Source: Pseudobowmanella sp964228145 (lineage in GTDB: Bacteria > Pseudomonadota > Gammaproteobacteria > Enterobacterales > Alteromonadaceae). From it: DNA of 64,000 nucleotides. Both the position numbers and the translations under genes were made by a program. Positions 27,168-36,248 of this stretch are shown in pieces. Below the pieces are notes generated by a model. That model did no database searches. It was not told where the DNA came from and saw only the letters and a list, made by a program, of their open reading frames with translations. Location: positions 3,421 through 67,420 of the forward strand of contig CAXQZJ010000131.1 of NCBI GenBank assembly GCA_964228145.1, read 5' to 3'. Every line of letters starts with the position of its first letter. Position 1 is the stretch's first letter.

Positions 27168-28259
27168 TTGCGCTTTATATATCTTGTTCAGGGTCAGGCG
27201 AGTTTGGTTCAACATTTTCTGCACCTCGCTGAGCGTCGTAATGCGGACGCAATTTTTCTTACTTACGATAAGCCTATTGAACAAGCCATTTATTTTCCTA
27301 AGTCGACATGGGCTGAGGGGCGTAATCGCCTGCTACAGGAAGTCGAGTCTCTCTCAATGGACTACGACTATCTCATTTACGCCGATGACGATGCCCATTT
27401 CTATGTAGGTGATTGGGACAAGTTTGAACAAGGCTTGGCAGAATTTAAACCAGCCATAGGCGTACCGGTAGTCGACAGGACCGCCAATACGGTGCTGCCC
27501 TATCCGCTATTTCAGGCGCAAGTGTTCTCAACCAATGATGAACAACTAATGGCAATTCGTAAAGATATCGTTAAGCAAGGTCGAATTCTGCCCTATCAAA
27601 CGCAATTTGACCAAATCCACTGGTGGGCTACCTGTTATTTACAACAGAAACTTATTCAGGGCTTTTACCCAAACGATGTAATCCAATTTAACTTTTGCAG
27701 AATCAATAACCTCGAACATGATCGCTATGAAGTACAGAATGACAGTCTGCCCACTTATCGGGGCACGATAGACGATTATTTAACGCAGAATTATCCAGCA
27801 AAATTCGCTAAATCTAATCCCGCACAATCGAAGCTCAAATTAGCGCTTCGGTCATTACAATGGGGGATAACACGCTGGCGAAAAGGCAGAATATTGTCTT
27901 GGCGGGCGCTTTTCCAGCATGTCAGCTCTATACTCAGCAACCGGCGTTACACAAATGAAAGCGAGCTCGCCGACAAGATTAGCCCTCAGACCCCATATGT
28001 TATGTATGGATTTGGCGAAATTGGGCAGCGTGTTTTAAAACAATTGGGGAGCGCTGGGCAGTTGGCGCTTGTGGTTGATAAATCAGCGATCGTGCAAAGT
28101 TATCAAAAGTGCGGCATCAAGGTGCATTCGCCAGCCAGACTGAGTGATTATCGTAATCACCTTATCATTATCGCCACACATAAATTTCGCGATGAAATTG
28201 AAGCTTACCTTGTTCACCAACTCGGCATACCGAAAGCCAATCTTCTATTTTTGCGCTAA
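27168..28259 (+). CDS. GT-A type glycosyltransferase with C-terminal Rossmann-like module
   Basis: The 363-residue protein has an acidic cluster YADDDAHFYVGDW (residues 70-82), which resembles the DxD metal site of GT-A enzymes, after an N-terminal region with little motif content. The C-terminal part (276-363) is the island's Rossmann-like module (VMYGFGEIGQRVL, VVDKSA). The start is TTG, taken because GAGGTG lies 4 bases upstream and no ATG is near. Its end overlaps the convergent fcl gene by 4 bases, with both stops in CTAA. A sigma28 site precedes it. The sugar is unknown. Confidence 0.75.
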   Translation: MRFIYLVQGQASLVQHFLHLAERRNADAIFLTYDKPIEQAIYFPKSTWAEGRNRLLQEVESLSMDYDYLIYADDDAHFYVGDWDKFEQGLAEFKPAIGVPVVDRTANTVLPYPLFQAQVFSTNDEQLMAIRKDIVKQGRILPYQTQFDQIHWWATCYLQQKLIQGFYPNDVIQFNFCRINNLEHDRYEVQNDSLPTYRGTIDDYLTQNYPAKFAKSNPAQSKLKLALRSLQWGITRWRKGRILSWRALFQHVSSILSNRRYTNESELADKISPQTPYVMYGFGEIGQRVLKQLGSAGQLALVVDKSAIVQSYQKCGIKVHSPARLSDYRNHLIIIATHKFRDEIEAYLVHQLGIPKANLLFLR

Positions 28260-29221
28260 CTCGCACGTACATTTTCCTGGTGTTTGACAAACCATTGATA
28301 GGCATCGTTCAGGCCCTGCTGCAAGGAGTAAGAATGATGCCATCCCAATCTATGCAGCTTGTTTACGTCTAACAATTTTCTTGGCGCTCCATCAGGTTTG
28401 GACGAATCAAAAACGATGTCGCCTTCAAAACCTGTCACTGTGGCTATCTCTTTAACGAGTTCTTTAATAGTACAATCAGTACCGGTACCCACATTAATGT
28501 GGCTCTCCATCGGTCGAGTCAGCGCCTGATAGCGAGTGTGAGATAGCTCCATGATATAGATACTGGCATCAGCCATGTCATCAACATGCAGAAACTCCCG
28601 TCTCGGGCTACCCGAACCCCATACAGTCACCTGTTTTAACTGCATTTGCTTGGCCTCATGGAAACGCGCCAACAATGCCGGAATAACATGGGCATTCTCC
28701 GGGTGATAGTTATCACCGGGACCGTATAGGTTGGTCGGCATGACAGCGCGATAATCAGTACCAAACTGGCGATTATACGATTCACACAGTTTCAATCCGG
28801 CAATCTTTGCCAGAGCATAGGGTTCATTGGTCGGTTCTAAGTACCCGGTTAATAACGCAGACTCGGCGATAGGTTGTTGCGCTAACCTTGGGTAAATACA
28901 ACTGGAACCAAGGAACAGCAGCTTTTGAATACCGTGTCGATAAGCCGCATGAATCACGTTAGTTTGAATCATTAAATTCTGGTACATAAAGTCGGCCGGA
29001 TAGGCGTTATTCGCATGAATACCCCCCACTTTTGCTGCCGCCAGGTAGATTTCATCCAACTTAGTAGAGGCGAAAAAGTCATCAACCGCCTGCTGGCAGG
29101 TTAAATCAAGCTCGCTTCTTGTTCGGGTCACCAAGGTAAGGTCATCCCGTTGCGACAGCTTTCTTACCAGCGCAGCGCCGACCATGCCTTTATGCCCTGC
29201 TATAAATACCTTTTTGGTCAT
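28256..29221 (-). CDS. fcl: GDP-L-fucose synthase
   Basis: This epimerase-reductase turns GDP-4-keto-6-deoxymannose into GDP-L-fucose. The frame opens at 29317, but the ATG at 29221 before TKKVFIAGHKGMVGAALV is the family start and has a GGA-type ribosome site. Further motifs are the SS in FLGSSCIYP, the YALAK catalytic pair, and SGSPRREFLHVDDMA. It follows gmd by 16 bases. GDP-mannose must come from genes outside the window. Confidence 0.94.
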   Translation of the reverse strand: MTKKVFIAGHKGMVGAALVRKLSQRDDLTLVTRTRSELDLTCQQAVDDFFASTKLDEIYLAAAKVGGIHANNAYPADFMYQNLMIQTNVIHAAYRHGIQKLLFLGSSCIYPRLAQQPIAESALLTGYLEPTNEPYALAKIAGLKLCESYNRQFGTDYRAVMPTNLYGPGDNYHPENAHVIPALLARFHEAKQMQLKQVTVWGSGSPRREFLHVDDMADASIYIMELSHTRYQALTRPMESHINVGTGTDCTIKELVKEIATVTGFEGDIVFDSSKPDGAPRKLLDVNKLHRLGWHHSYSLQQGLNDAYQWFVKHQENVRAS

Positions 29222-29237
29222 CTCAATATCCGAAAGA

Positions 29238-30353
29238 TTACTCTTTAAAAACAGAGACTTGATAGCCATGCTGGCGCAATAGCGCGTTGCGTTTTGCCTG
29301 CTCAAGATCCTCCGCAATCATCTCTGCACATAACGCTTCAACACTGGTGCTTGCTTCCCAGCCTAGTTTTTCGCGAGCTTTTGACGGATCGCCTAACAGG
29401 GTTTGCACTTCCGCTGGTCTGAAGTATCTGGGATCAACTTTAACAATCACATCCCCAACCTTGACTGCTGGTGCCAAATGCTGCTCGGCGCTTACCACTG
29501 TCGCTCGCTCCTCAACACCCTCACCGCTAAACTCAAGGACTATGCCAGCTTCTTTAGCTGCCAGAGTGACAAAATCCCGTACTGACTTTTGCCGGCCAGT
29601 GGCAATAACAAAATCATCTGGTTGATCTTGTTGAAGCATCAACCATTGCATTTTTACGTAATCTTTGGCGTGTCCCCAGTCCCGAAGTGCATCTAGGTTG
29701 CCGAGGTAAAGGCAGTCCTCCAGTCCCTGGGCAATATTGGCGATGCCCCGGGTAATTTTTCTGGTGACGAAAGTCTCACCTCTTCGCGGCGACTCATGAT
29801 TAAACAGAATACCGTTACATGCATATATCCCGTAGGCTTCACGATAGTTCACCGCAATCCAATATGCATACAGCTTTGCCACCGCATACGGTGAACGAGG
29901 ATAAAAAGGGGTGGTTTCTGATTGAGGTGTCTGTTGAACCAACCCGTATAGTTCTGAGGTGGACGCTTGATAATACTTAGTTTTCTTCTCCAGACCGAGA
30001 AAACGTATAGCTTCCAATAGTCGTAACGCCCCTAGGGCATCAACATCAGCTGTGTATTCTGGTGAATCAAAAGACACAGCAACATGGGATTGAGCGCCAA
30101 GATTATATATCTCATCCGGTTGAACTTCTGCAATGATACGGGTGAGATTAGACGAGTCAGTCAAATCACCATAATGGAGGCGAAAGCGGGCATTCTCAGT
30201 TTGTGGATTCTGATAAATGTGGTCGACCCGTTCTGTATTCAAGCTCGACGCACGACGCTTAATACCGTGCACCTCATAGCCTTTCTCCAGCAACAACTCT
30301 GCCAGATATGACCCATCCTGGCCTGTAACTCCGGTAATTAACGCTTTTTTCAT
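29238..30353 (-). CDS. gmd: GDP-mannose 4,6-dehydratase
   Basis: Gmd makes GDP-4-keto-6-deoxy-D-mannose, the precursor of GDP-L-fucose. The 371-residue protein has the GITGVTGQDGSYLAELLLEKGYEV NAD-binding start (residues 5-24 in shorter form VTGQDGSYL), LGAQSHVAVSFDSP, and RSPYAVAKLYAYW. It sits directly upstream of fcl. A 94-base gap separates it from the preceding gene; no promoter was recognised there. Confidence 0.95.
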   Translation of the reverse strand: MKKALITGVTGQDGSYLAELLLEKGYEVHGIKRRASSLNTERVDHIYQNPQTENARFRLHYGDLTDSSNLTRIIAEVQPDEIYNLGAQSHVAVSFDSPEYTADVDALGALRLLEAIRFLGLEKKTKYYQASTSELYGLVQQTPQSETTPFYPRSPYAVAKLYAYWIAVNYREAYGIYACNGILFNHESPRRGETFVTRKITRGIANIAQGLEDCLYLGNLDALRDWGHAKDYVKMQWLMLQQDQPDDFVIATGRQKSVRDFVTLAAKEAGIVLEFSGEGVEERATVVSAEQHLAPAVKVGDVIVKVDPRYFRPAEVQTLLGDPSKAREKLGWEASTSVEALCAEMIAEDLEQAKRNALLRQHGYQVSVFKE

Positions 30354-30447
30354 ATTTGTTCCGTTATTGATTTTTTTATGCGCTTACGGGCGTGTCATTT
30401 TTACACTCTACCCCGTGCCATTGAACTCTGGCAAGCGTCGGTGACGG

Positions 30448-31629
30448 TCAACAGGCTAGTTGCAAAACTGTCACAAACCTGTGCTGTGGAAACCTGACAC
30501 TGAGGCGTTGATAGATTGCATCTGCTGAACCGATTGAACCGATCATCACCGGCGTCTTAGCCGGAAGTATTGTTAGCCTGTCTGCCAGCGATTGATCATC
30601 ACGACAGTGTTGAATGTCATTAACCCCCAAACGTGTAAGGCTGACGTATAATTGTTCTGCCACAACACCGTCGCCAAACACCACCCAATTTGCTGTACCC
30701 AGTTGATTCACAGCACACTCAATTCGCTTGTTCGCGAGCCGAAGGATATGCTGATTGGCGCGTTCAGGGTCACTCCATGAGGTAGTTACAGGATCTTTGG
30801 TCAGTTTAACCCAATGTTTGAACACTGCATTAAAACGTAAACCCAGTGCCGGTAGTACATCAGTAGAATGCTTGATTACCTTCAGCAAATAGCGATACAC
30901 CCGATCTACATCGTCTATGTTTTGACTGGCACGTTCAGCGTTGTCATCCAGGGTCATGGATGCTGAACTGCGAAAGTAGACATAGCCGATATCACTGCTG
31001 GTTGAGAACACCGCTGACTTTTCGGTTAGCGTGAATAACAGGCAACTGAACAGAAAGTCTTCCAGCATATTGACCTTGGGTAAGTCAGCGTAAACGCGAT
31101 ACAACTGACGGACCAGGTCGGCTTCCATCACTTTATTAACACCAATGTGCCAAATGAAGCTGACTGGCTGCATAGCCAAGTTTTCTAACAGATGTTGGCC
31201 GGTTACCCCAGTGCATTGAGGTAAAAAATGTGATTTATCCCGCTCTTGATGTTGCTCATCACCTTGTTCCCTGACCGAAAACATAAAAACCTTATTAGCA
31301 CTGCCCTGCAGATGCATAACCGCCGTGTCGTAAATGTGGTTCTCAATCCAATCGTCGGCATCCAGATTAACCAGATACTGTCCTTTAGCTGCCTGCGCAC
31401 CGGTTTTCCTCGCCTCTGCCAAACCTTTATTAAGTTCATGCCTGATCAATCGTACTTGTGGATAATCGGACAACACCTCGGCGCAATTACCCGGTGATGC
31501 ATCATCTACCACAATAATTTCAGTTTGTGTCTGACATGTCAGCACGCTGTCGATAGCTCGGGCAAGGGTATCTTCACTGTTATAGACAGGAATGATCACA
31601 CTTAATAAAACGTCGCTTTGCATCATCAA
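30448..31629 (-). CDS. GT2-type glycosyltransferase with degenerate C-terminal module
   Basis: The 393-residue protein starts with the GT2 family signature VIIPVYNSEDTLARAIDS. Further signs are VVDDASPG and the metal-binding DADD in VNLDADDWIENH. From about residue 313 the C-terminal part looks like a worn copy of the island's Rossmann-like module, with VVFGDGVVAEQLYVSL but without the usual acidic motif after it. It overlaps the preceding HAD-type gene by 4 bases. Donor and acceptor unknown. Confidence 0.82.
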   Translation of the reverse strand: MMMQSDVLLSVIIPVYNSEDTLARAIDSVLTCQTQTEIIVVDDASPGNCAEVLSDYPQVRLIRHELNKGLAEARKTGAQAAKGQYLVNLDADDWIENHIYDTAVMHLQGSANKVFMFSVREQGDEQHQERDKSHFLPQCTGVTGQHLLENLAMQPVSFIWHIGVNKVMEADLVRQLYRVYADLPKVNMLEDFLFSCLLFTLTEKSAVFSTSSDIGYVYFRSSASMTLDDNAERASQNIDDVDRVYRYLLKVIKHSTDVLPALGLRFNAVFKHWVKLTKDPVTTSWSDPERANQHILRLANKRIECAVNQLGTANWVVFGDGVVAEQLYVSLTRLGVNDIQHCRDDQSLADRLTILPAKTPVMIGSIGSADAIYQRLSVRFPQHRFVTVLQLAC

Positions 31630-33890
31630 AGACTCATAAGTTCAAGATGCTCAATCGCCATCTGTTGTGCTTGTGTATTAATTTGTTTGGCAATTTCTTG
31701 CTTGTAAGCAAATGAACAAATAACAATCCTGCGAGCCCCTTGGGACAGTGCCGATGATAATGTCGTCAGGGCAAAACGGCCGTCTTCAGTGTGCGTTCGG
31801 GTATTCGCTTGGCGGTCAATAACATGCTCTATCTGTATATCCGTGTTTGCAATTAACGCCGCAAATTCGACAAAAAACTGACCGGCCCCGTATACCGAAA
31901 ACACTTTCCAGCCGTGTGCATTTACAGCATTTAGCAAAGCTTTTGCCTGTTGCTGAGTCATACTGGCCGTCAGGTTTAACTGCTGTAAAAAGTAATTAGC
32001 CTGAGTAAGGCTGACAATCGCTTGTGGCCAATGAACCTGGGTCTCTAACCACTTAGGATATTGACTTAAGCGCGACAAAGCTTCCGTGTTGCCAAGTTCA
32101 CCAATGAGGTCGCACTGAGTTTGATCGATTATTGGATAATCCCGTTCAGCCCCGAAGTTATCCTGATGACGCAGTTGCGTAAATATCTGAGCCTCGGGGT
32201 AGGTGGGCATTAACAGATAGCGTGCCAGAATTCCCTTCAGTCGGGAGGCCTCAAGGGGCTCTGAATCATGGCAGTGAACCCGCTCAAAATAAGCCAACAC
32301 GCCGGCTTTAAAGTCTTCACATAAGGACTTATTAGCCGTCACGCCTTTACCCAGAATGGGCACTATCTCGCTGTTCTGTTCTGTATACCCAAGCGTGGAA
32401 CCTTGCTCACCTAACATCAGGCTTTCGATACAATCTGGCGAACGAGCCAGAAACTCAGCAAGTCGCCATTGAGTATCGCCATGACTGATAAAGGCATGAT
32501 ACAAGGTCTGGTGGCTGAAGCGATGCATTCTTGCTGAGGAGGCCAACAACAGATTCAGTCCTGCATGTTGCTTCAAACAACGCTGCATATAGTGTTGGAT
32601 ACTGCCGCCTAAACCGAAATCTACCACACAAACCTGGCCGTAGTCGTCTATGCCCAGTTGCTTAATATAACGCTGAAAATAGTCCCGCTGCTGCAAAATA
32701 TCCTGCTTGACCAGCTCCTGGCGCTGGCAACATTCGGTCCAAAATTGGTCATACTCAGATTGCAATTTAAAATCCGCAAATCGTTGGCTTGCATGGGCCT
32801 GATAATGACTCAAGTTCAACCCCAGTAATTGCGCGCAATCAGCCACTCTTAGGCGCCTGATTCGGGCTAACTGCTCGAGCAAGTCTGCCAACCAGTCTGG
32901 CGCCTGCACATCCACCGCCGGCCAAAACGTCGCATGACGTGACGCATAGCAATCTACAACCTTGATACGGCCGAGGTTGCGCTGTGCCAACCTTTGCTTA
33001 ATCAGTGGCGTAAATAAGTAGGCCTCTCGCATTAAACAAACGATTTTGCTCAACCCTGCCTGCTCAGTCATGTCGATTACCCAATCGACAAAGCCGAGGA
33101 AAACAGGTCCCCAAACATAGGCCCCAATCGCGTACGCCGTGCTATGCCTATGCTCCGGCCCGAACGCAGCTGCCTGAAAACGCCATGCATAGTGTGCATC
33201 TTTCACACCGAAGGCTTGCTGTTCGAGGCGTTGAATATCGTCGTGCGGCAAGCCGGCGTTAACATGCCAGCTATGAATATGCTTTTGTTCAGGTCGCTGA
33301 ACATCTGCAATAGTGTGGTCGCCGATATGCAACCAATATGGCTTGTCCCAACCTAATTGGTCTGCAACGAAATCAAATAATTCCCCGCTTCGCTTGGTCA
33401 GCCCCACTTGGCCAGAAACAAATAGCGGAATCTCCTTCAGCCAGTTAGCCTTATGGAAAAAGCAGTCTTGAATTTGCTGTGCGGATAAATACATATCACT
33501 GATAAAACAGACTGCAACACCCTGCTCAGATAAGCTGCTTACCAATGCCAGCATTTCACTGTTCAGCTGCCCTGAACTGCGCTCTTGATTTAATTCTGCC
33601 TGGCATAGCTGCGCTTGCTGCTCCGGAGTCAGGGGCGCCTGTGCATAAATGTCTTCTAGGCTGATATCACCGGCACGGGTCACTTGACGGGCTTTTTTCT
33701 CCCACGCCACCCGCAGATCTGCAAATGCGTCATTTTGTAACCCTTGTAGTGCAGTGCATCGACGATGGTAACCTTGGGCAAATAGCGCTGTGGGGCTATC
33801 GGTGTTACGAAATATCAGCGTATCAAACAGGTCAAACGACACGGTTTTTATCTTGTTTTCAACTATTTTTCGTTTTATTTGTGCAATCAT
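31626..33890 (-). CDS. Large HAD-superfamily protein, first of tandem pair, with Rossmann-like module
   Basis: The 754-residue protein starts with a HAD-type fold. The motif I equivalent is FDLFDTLIFR (D20, D23). A motif II-like SDMYLSAQQ appears near 135-145, a Lys in TKRSGELF, and a motif IV-like WLHIGDHTIAD. The middle part (about 240-560) has the segments GAYVWGPVFLGFVDWV and IVCLMREAYLFTP, whose role is unknown. The last ~94 residues are the Rossmann-like module (SVYGAGQFFVEF, HVIDRQAN). It matches the next upstream gene along its length, so the two are tandem paralogues. COG5610-type HAD proteins are found near polysaccharide genes; no substrate is known. Confidence 0.78.
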   Translation of the reverse strand: MIAQIKRKIVENKIKTVSFDLFDTLIFRNTDSPTALFAQGYHRRCTALQGLQNDAFADLRVAWEKKARQVTRAGDISLEDIYAQAPLTPEQQAQLCQAELNQERSSGQLNSEMLALVSSLSEQGVAVCFISDMYLSAQQIQDCFFHKANWLKEIPLFVSGQVGLTKRSGELFDFVADQLGWDKPYWLHIGDHTIADVQRPEQKHIHSWHVNAGLPHDDIQRLEQQAFGVKDAHYAWRFQAAAFGPEHRHSTAYAIGAYVWGPVFLGFVDWVIDMTEQAGLSKIVCLMREAYLFTPLIKQRLAQRNLGRIKVVDCYASRHATFWPAVDVQAPDWLADLLEQLARIRRLRVADCAQLLGLNLSHYQAHASQRFADFKLQSEYDQFWTECCQRQELVKQDILQQRDYFQRYIKQLGIDDYGQVCVVDFGLGGSIQHYMQRCLKQHAGLNLLLASSARMHRFSHQTLYHAFISHGDTQWRLAEFLARSPDCIESLMLGEQGSTLGYTEQNSEIVPILGKGVTANKSLCEDFKAGVLAYFERVHCHDSEPLEASRLKGILARYLLMPTYPEAQIFTQLRHQDNFGAERDYPIIDQTQCDLIGELGNTEALSRLSQYPKWLETQVHWPQAIVSLTQANYFLQQLNLTASMTQQQAKALLNAVNAHGWKVFSVYGAGQFFVEFAALIANTDIQIEHVIDRQANTRTHTEDGRFALTTLSSALSQGARRIVICSFAYKQEIAKQINTQAQQMAIEHLELMSL

Positions 33891-33962
33891 TTGCCAGTCT
33901 GCTCTACGGTCTTAGGCTGCATTGGCCTAGGGTCAGCGCCATCAGGTGTCTTAAAATACAAG

Positions 33963-36248
33963 TCACAAGCTTATCACCTCTATTTGGGCGCCATGTTGAT
34001 TGGCGTATTGATTAATGCGCTCTGCAATTTCAAAGCGAAATGCGTACGAGGCAATAACGAATCGTTGGCTGTTCGCCGCTAATGCCGGGGTCAGGCCCAT
34101 AACCTCATAACCATGCAAAGTGTATTGACCTTTAAGCTCAGCCTGCCTGTCCACCAGTCGCTCTATCTGCAAACCATAATGGTGCAAATAGGGTAGTAAC
34201 TGTTGGAAAAACTCCCCCGCACCGTACAGGGTAAATGATGTCCAGCCCATTTCCGCCACTTGTCGTGCCAGGCGTTCTGCTGCACTGGCAGTTCGCGCAC
34301 TGATCAGTCCGGCTTTGATAAAATGAATATCCGCATCGATTAAGCTCGCTACCGCTTGTGGCCAATGTACAAAACCAAATTGATAATTAGGCTCGCTGTC
34401 AAACCGATGCAATGCGTTGGCAACACCTTCATTGCGCATCCAGTTGACCTGCTCTTCACTGATGACAGTGAATTGGTCATTCGCACCAAAATTATCCTCG
34501 TGCCAAACTTGTTTAAAGATCGCCGCTTCTTGCGCCGTTGGTCGCTGAATATAGCGGTTTAATATCGCGGCTGCCTGCTGTGCACTGACTGCGCCCCCCC
34601 CTTGCTCGTGAGCGCGCTGCATGAAACTCAAACAGCCGTGTAAGAAGGCCTCGGATAACGCCCCATTACGGGCAAGTGCAGGCTCTTGTTGCGCCACAAT
34701 AGCCTCGCCCCGTCGTTGGTAACTGAGGGTCGTCCCTTGCGCACCAAGTAACAAGGCTTCAACACATTCGGGTGAACGACGAAACTTCTGACGCAAGTAG
34801 GATGGCGAACAGTGGGGACCGAAATACGCCGAAACCAGTGTATTGTGCTCGTAAATACGCTGGGAGCTGAATAGCAAAAGGTTGGCCCCTGCTCGCTTAT
34901 TACAGGCTTGTTCCAGATGGTGTTGGATACTGCCACCATTGCCAAAATCGACCACACAAACCTGACTCAGATCACACTCGATCTGTTGATAAAAATAGTC
35001 ACTGAGCAATTGGCGATGCTCTGCAACGTTGGCAGCGATGACAGACGAAAATTCGCTTAAGTACTGTAATAAGCCATTCAACACACTGTTGCCTTGGTGC
35101 ATCAACTTTTCACAGTGGCGTAATTCATAGTCAGCATAGGCATCAAGTTGCACAGGTATAGAAACACCGAGCAGGTCGCAGACATTGGCAAGGGTAAGCC
35201 CACGGCGACGTTGCAGTCGCGCTAACAGTGATTCCAGCCAGTCTGGCTGTTGAACATCCACGGCACTCCAAAAGGTTGATTTGCGCGATGCTGATAAACT
35301 GGTGACGCTAAGTGCGTCTATTCCTCGCTGGACCAGCCGCTTTGCAATTACCGGTGTAAGGGTATGAGCATCACGCATCAGGCAAACGATTTTTTGTAGC
35401 TTAAGATTCAGGGCTGTATCTATGACCCAATCAGCAAACCCCATCAGGACCGGACCAAACACGCTAGCCCCGATGATGTGGGCGACCTTATATTCAGGTG
35501 GCGCATCAAACACACTACAAAGCTGGCGGGACACATTAGAGGCCACCCGGGTATTTTCCAGACTAAATTCCGCCTTGAACACCAGGTTAAGGGGCACGGC
35601 AGGCTCAGTACTGAACACTTCAATACCATGATGGCGAGCCATGGCACCATCAGCAACCGGGTTATCACCTATGTGTAGCCATTCCTGAGGGTCAATTTGC
35701 TGATGCTCAGCAACCCGTTTAAATAAATCCCCGCGCACCTTACTGGCGCGGTGCTCACAGGACACATATAGTGGCAACGCAGCGAGTGCCGGATAATGCT
35801 GAAAGAAGGTTTCACGTATTTGTGTTGCGCTCAGATACATATCTGAAATCAACAGCAACTGACATCCCTTTTGTTGCCATGCTAATAAGGTATCCAGTAG
35901 CTCGTCAGCGATTTGGCTAACTTGCTTTTCGATGGCTAACTCGCTGTTCAATAACAGCGTGACCTGCTCTGCCGAAAAGGGCATCTGTGCGTAAATCTCT
36001 TCCAGGGTAACTTCTCGGTCTGCCCGTTTTGCTCGCGCTTTTTGCTGGGCTACCTTGCGCAACTCAGCAAATTCAGCCGCCGTTAGCGCCAGCGGGATCT
36101 GATTGGCGACATTGGCATAAGCACGTTCCGCGATTTCTTCAGGTTGAGCGATATCTCTGAAAACCAGAGTATCGAATATATCTACCGAGACCCAGCGATA
36201 CTGTTGCGTCGCTAACACATCGTTGAGGGCGTCAATCAAACGTTTCAC
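33963..36248 (-). CDS. Large HAD-superfamily protein, second of tandem pair, with Rossmann-like module
   Basis: The 761-residue protein has HAD motifs VDIFDTLVFR (D23, D26), ISDMYLSATQ, SKVRGDLF and HIGDNPVADG, all in order, so it may be a working phosphatase or transferase. The middle part contains GASVFGPVLMGFADWV and IVCLMRDAHTLTP. The C-terminal module (669-761) has FTLYGAGEFFQQL, RLVDRQAE and FVIASYAFRFEI. Direct comparison shows the gene downstream (31626-33890) is its paralogue. A 72-base gap separates the two; no promoter was found in it. Function unknown, but context suggests a role in glycan building. Confidence 0.78.
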   Translation of the reverse strand: MKRLIDALNDVLATQQYRWVSVDIFDTLVFRDIAQPEEIAERAYANVANQIPLALTAAEFAELRKVAQQKARAKRADREVTLEEIYAQMPFSAEQVTLLLNSELAIEKQVSQIADELLDTLLAWQQKGCQLLLISDMYLSATQIRETFFQHYPALAALPLYVSCEHRASKVRGDLFKRVAEHQQIDPQEWLHIGDNPVADGAMARHHGIEVFSTEPAVPLNLVFKAEFSLENTRVASNVSRQLCSVFDAPPEYKVAHIIGASVFGPVLMGFADWVIDTALNLKLQKIVCLMRDAHTLTPVIAKRLVQRGIDALSVTSLSASRKSTFWSAVDVQQPDWLESLLARLQRRRGLTLANVCDLLGVSIPVQLDAYADYELRHCEKLMHQGNSVLNGLLQYLSEFSSVIAANVAEHRQLLSDYFYQQIECDLSQVCVVDFGNGGSIQHHLEQACNKRAGANLLLFSSQRIYEHNTLVSAYFGPHCSPSYLRQKFRRSPECVEALLLGAQGTTLSYQRRGEAIVAQQEPALARNGALSEAFLHGCLSFMQRAHEQGGGAVSAQQAAAILNRYIQRPTAQEAAIFKQVWHEDNFGANDQFTVISEEQVNWMRNEGVANALHRFDSEPNYQFGFVHWPQAVASLIDADIHFIKAGLISARTASAAERLARQVAEMGWTSFTLYGAGEFFQQLLPYLHHYGLQIERLVDRQAELKGQYTLHGYEVMGLTPALAANSQRFVIASYAFRFEIAERINQYANQHGAQIEVISL

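Noticed and set aside
29222..29317. Longer N-terminus of Fcl
   Set aside because: It overlaps the end of gmd; the start at 29221 matches the family and has a ribosome site.
29287..29625. Open frame of 112 codons on the plus strand within gmd
   Set aside because: It is antisense to the clear gmd gene, has no recognised motif and no ribosome site.
30354..30447. Promoter before gmd
   Set aside because: No sigma54 or sigma28 match was found; the gap may hold a weak promoter that cannot be told by eye.
33891..33962. Promoter between the two HAD-type genes
   Set aside because: No GG-N10-GC, sigma28 or sigma70 match was found in the 72 bases.
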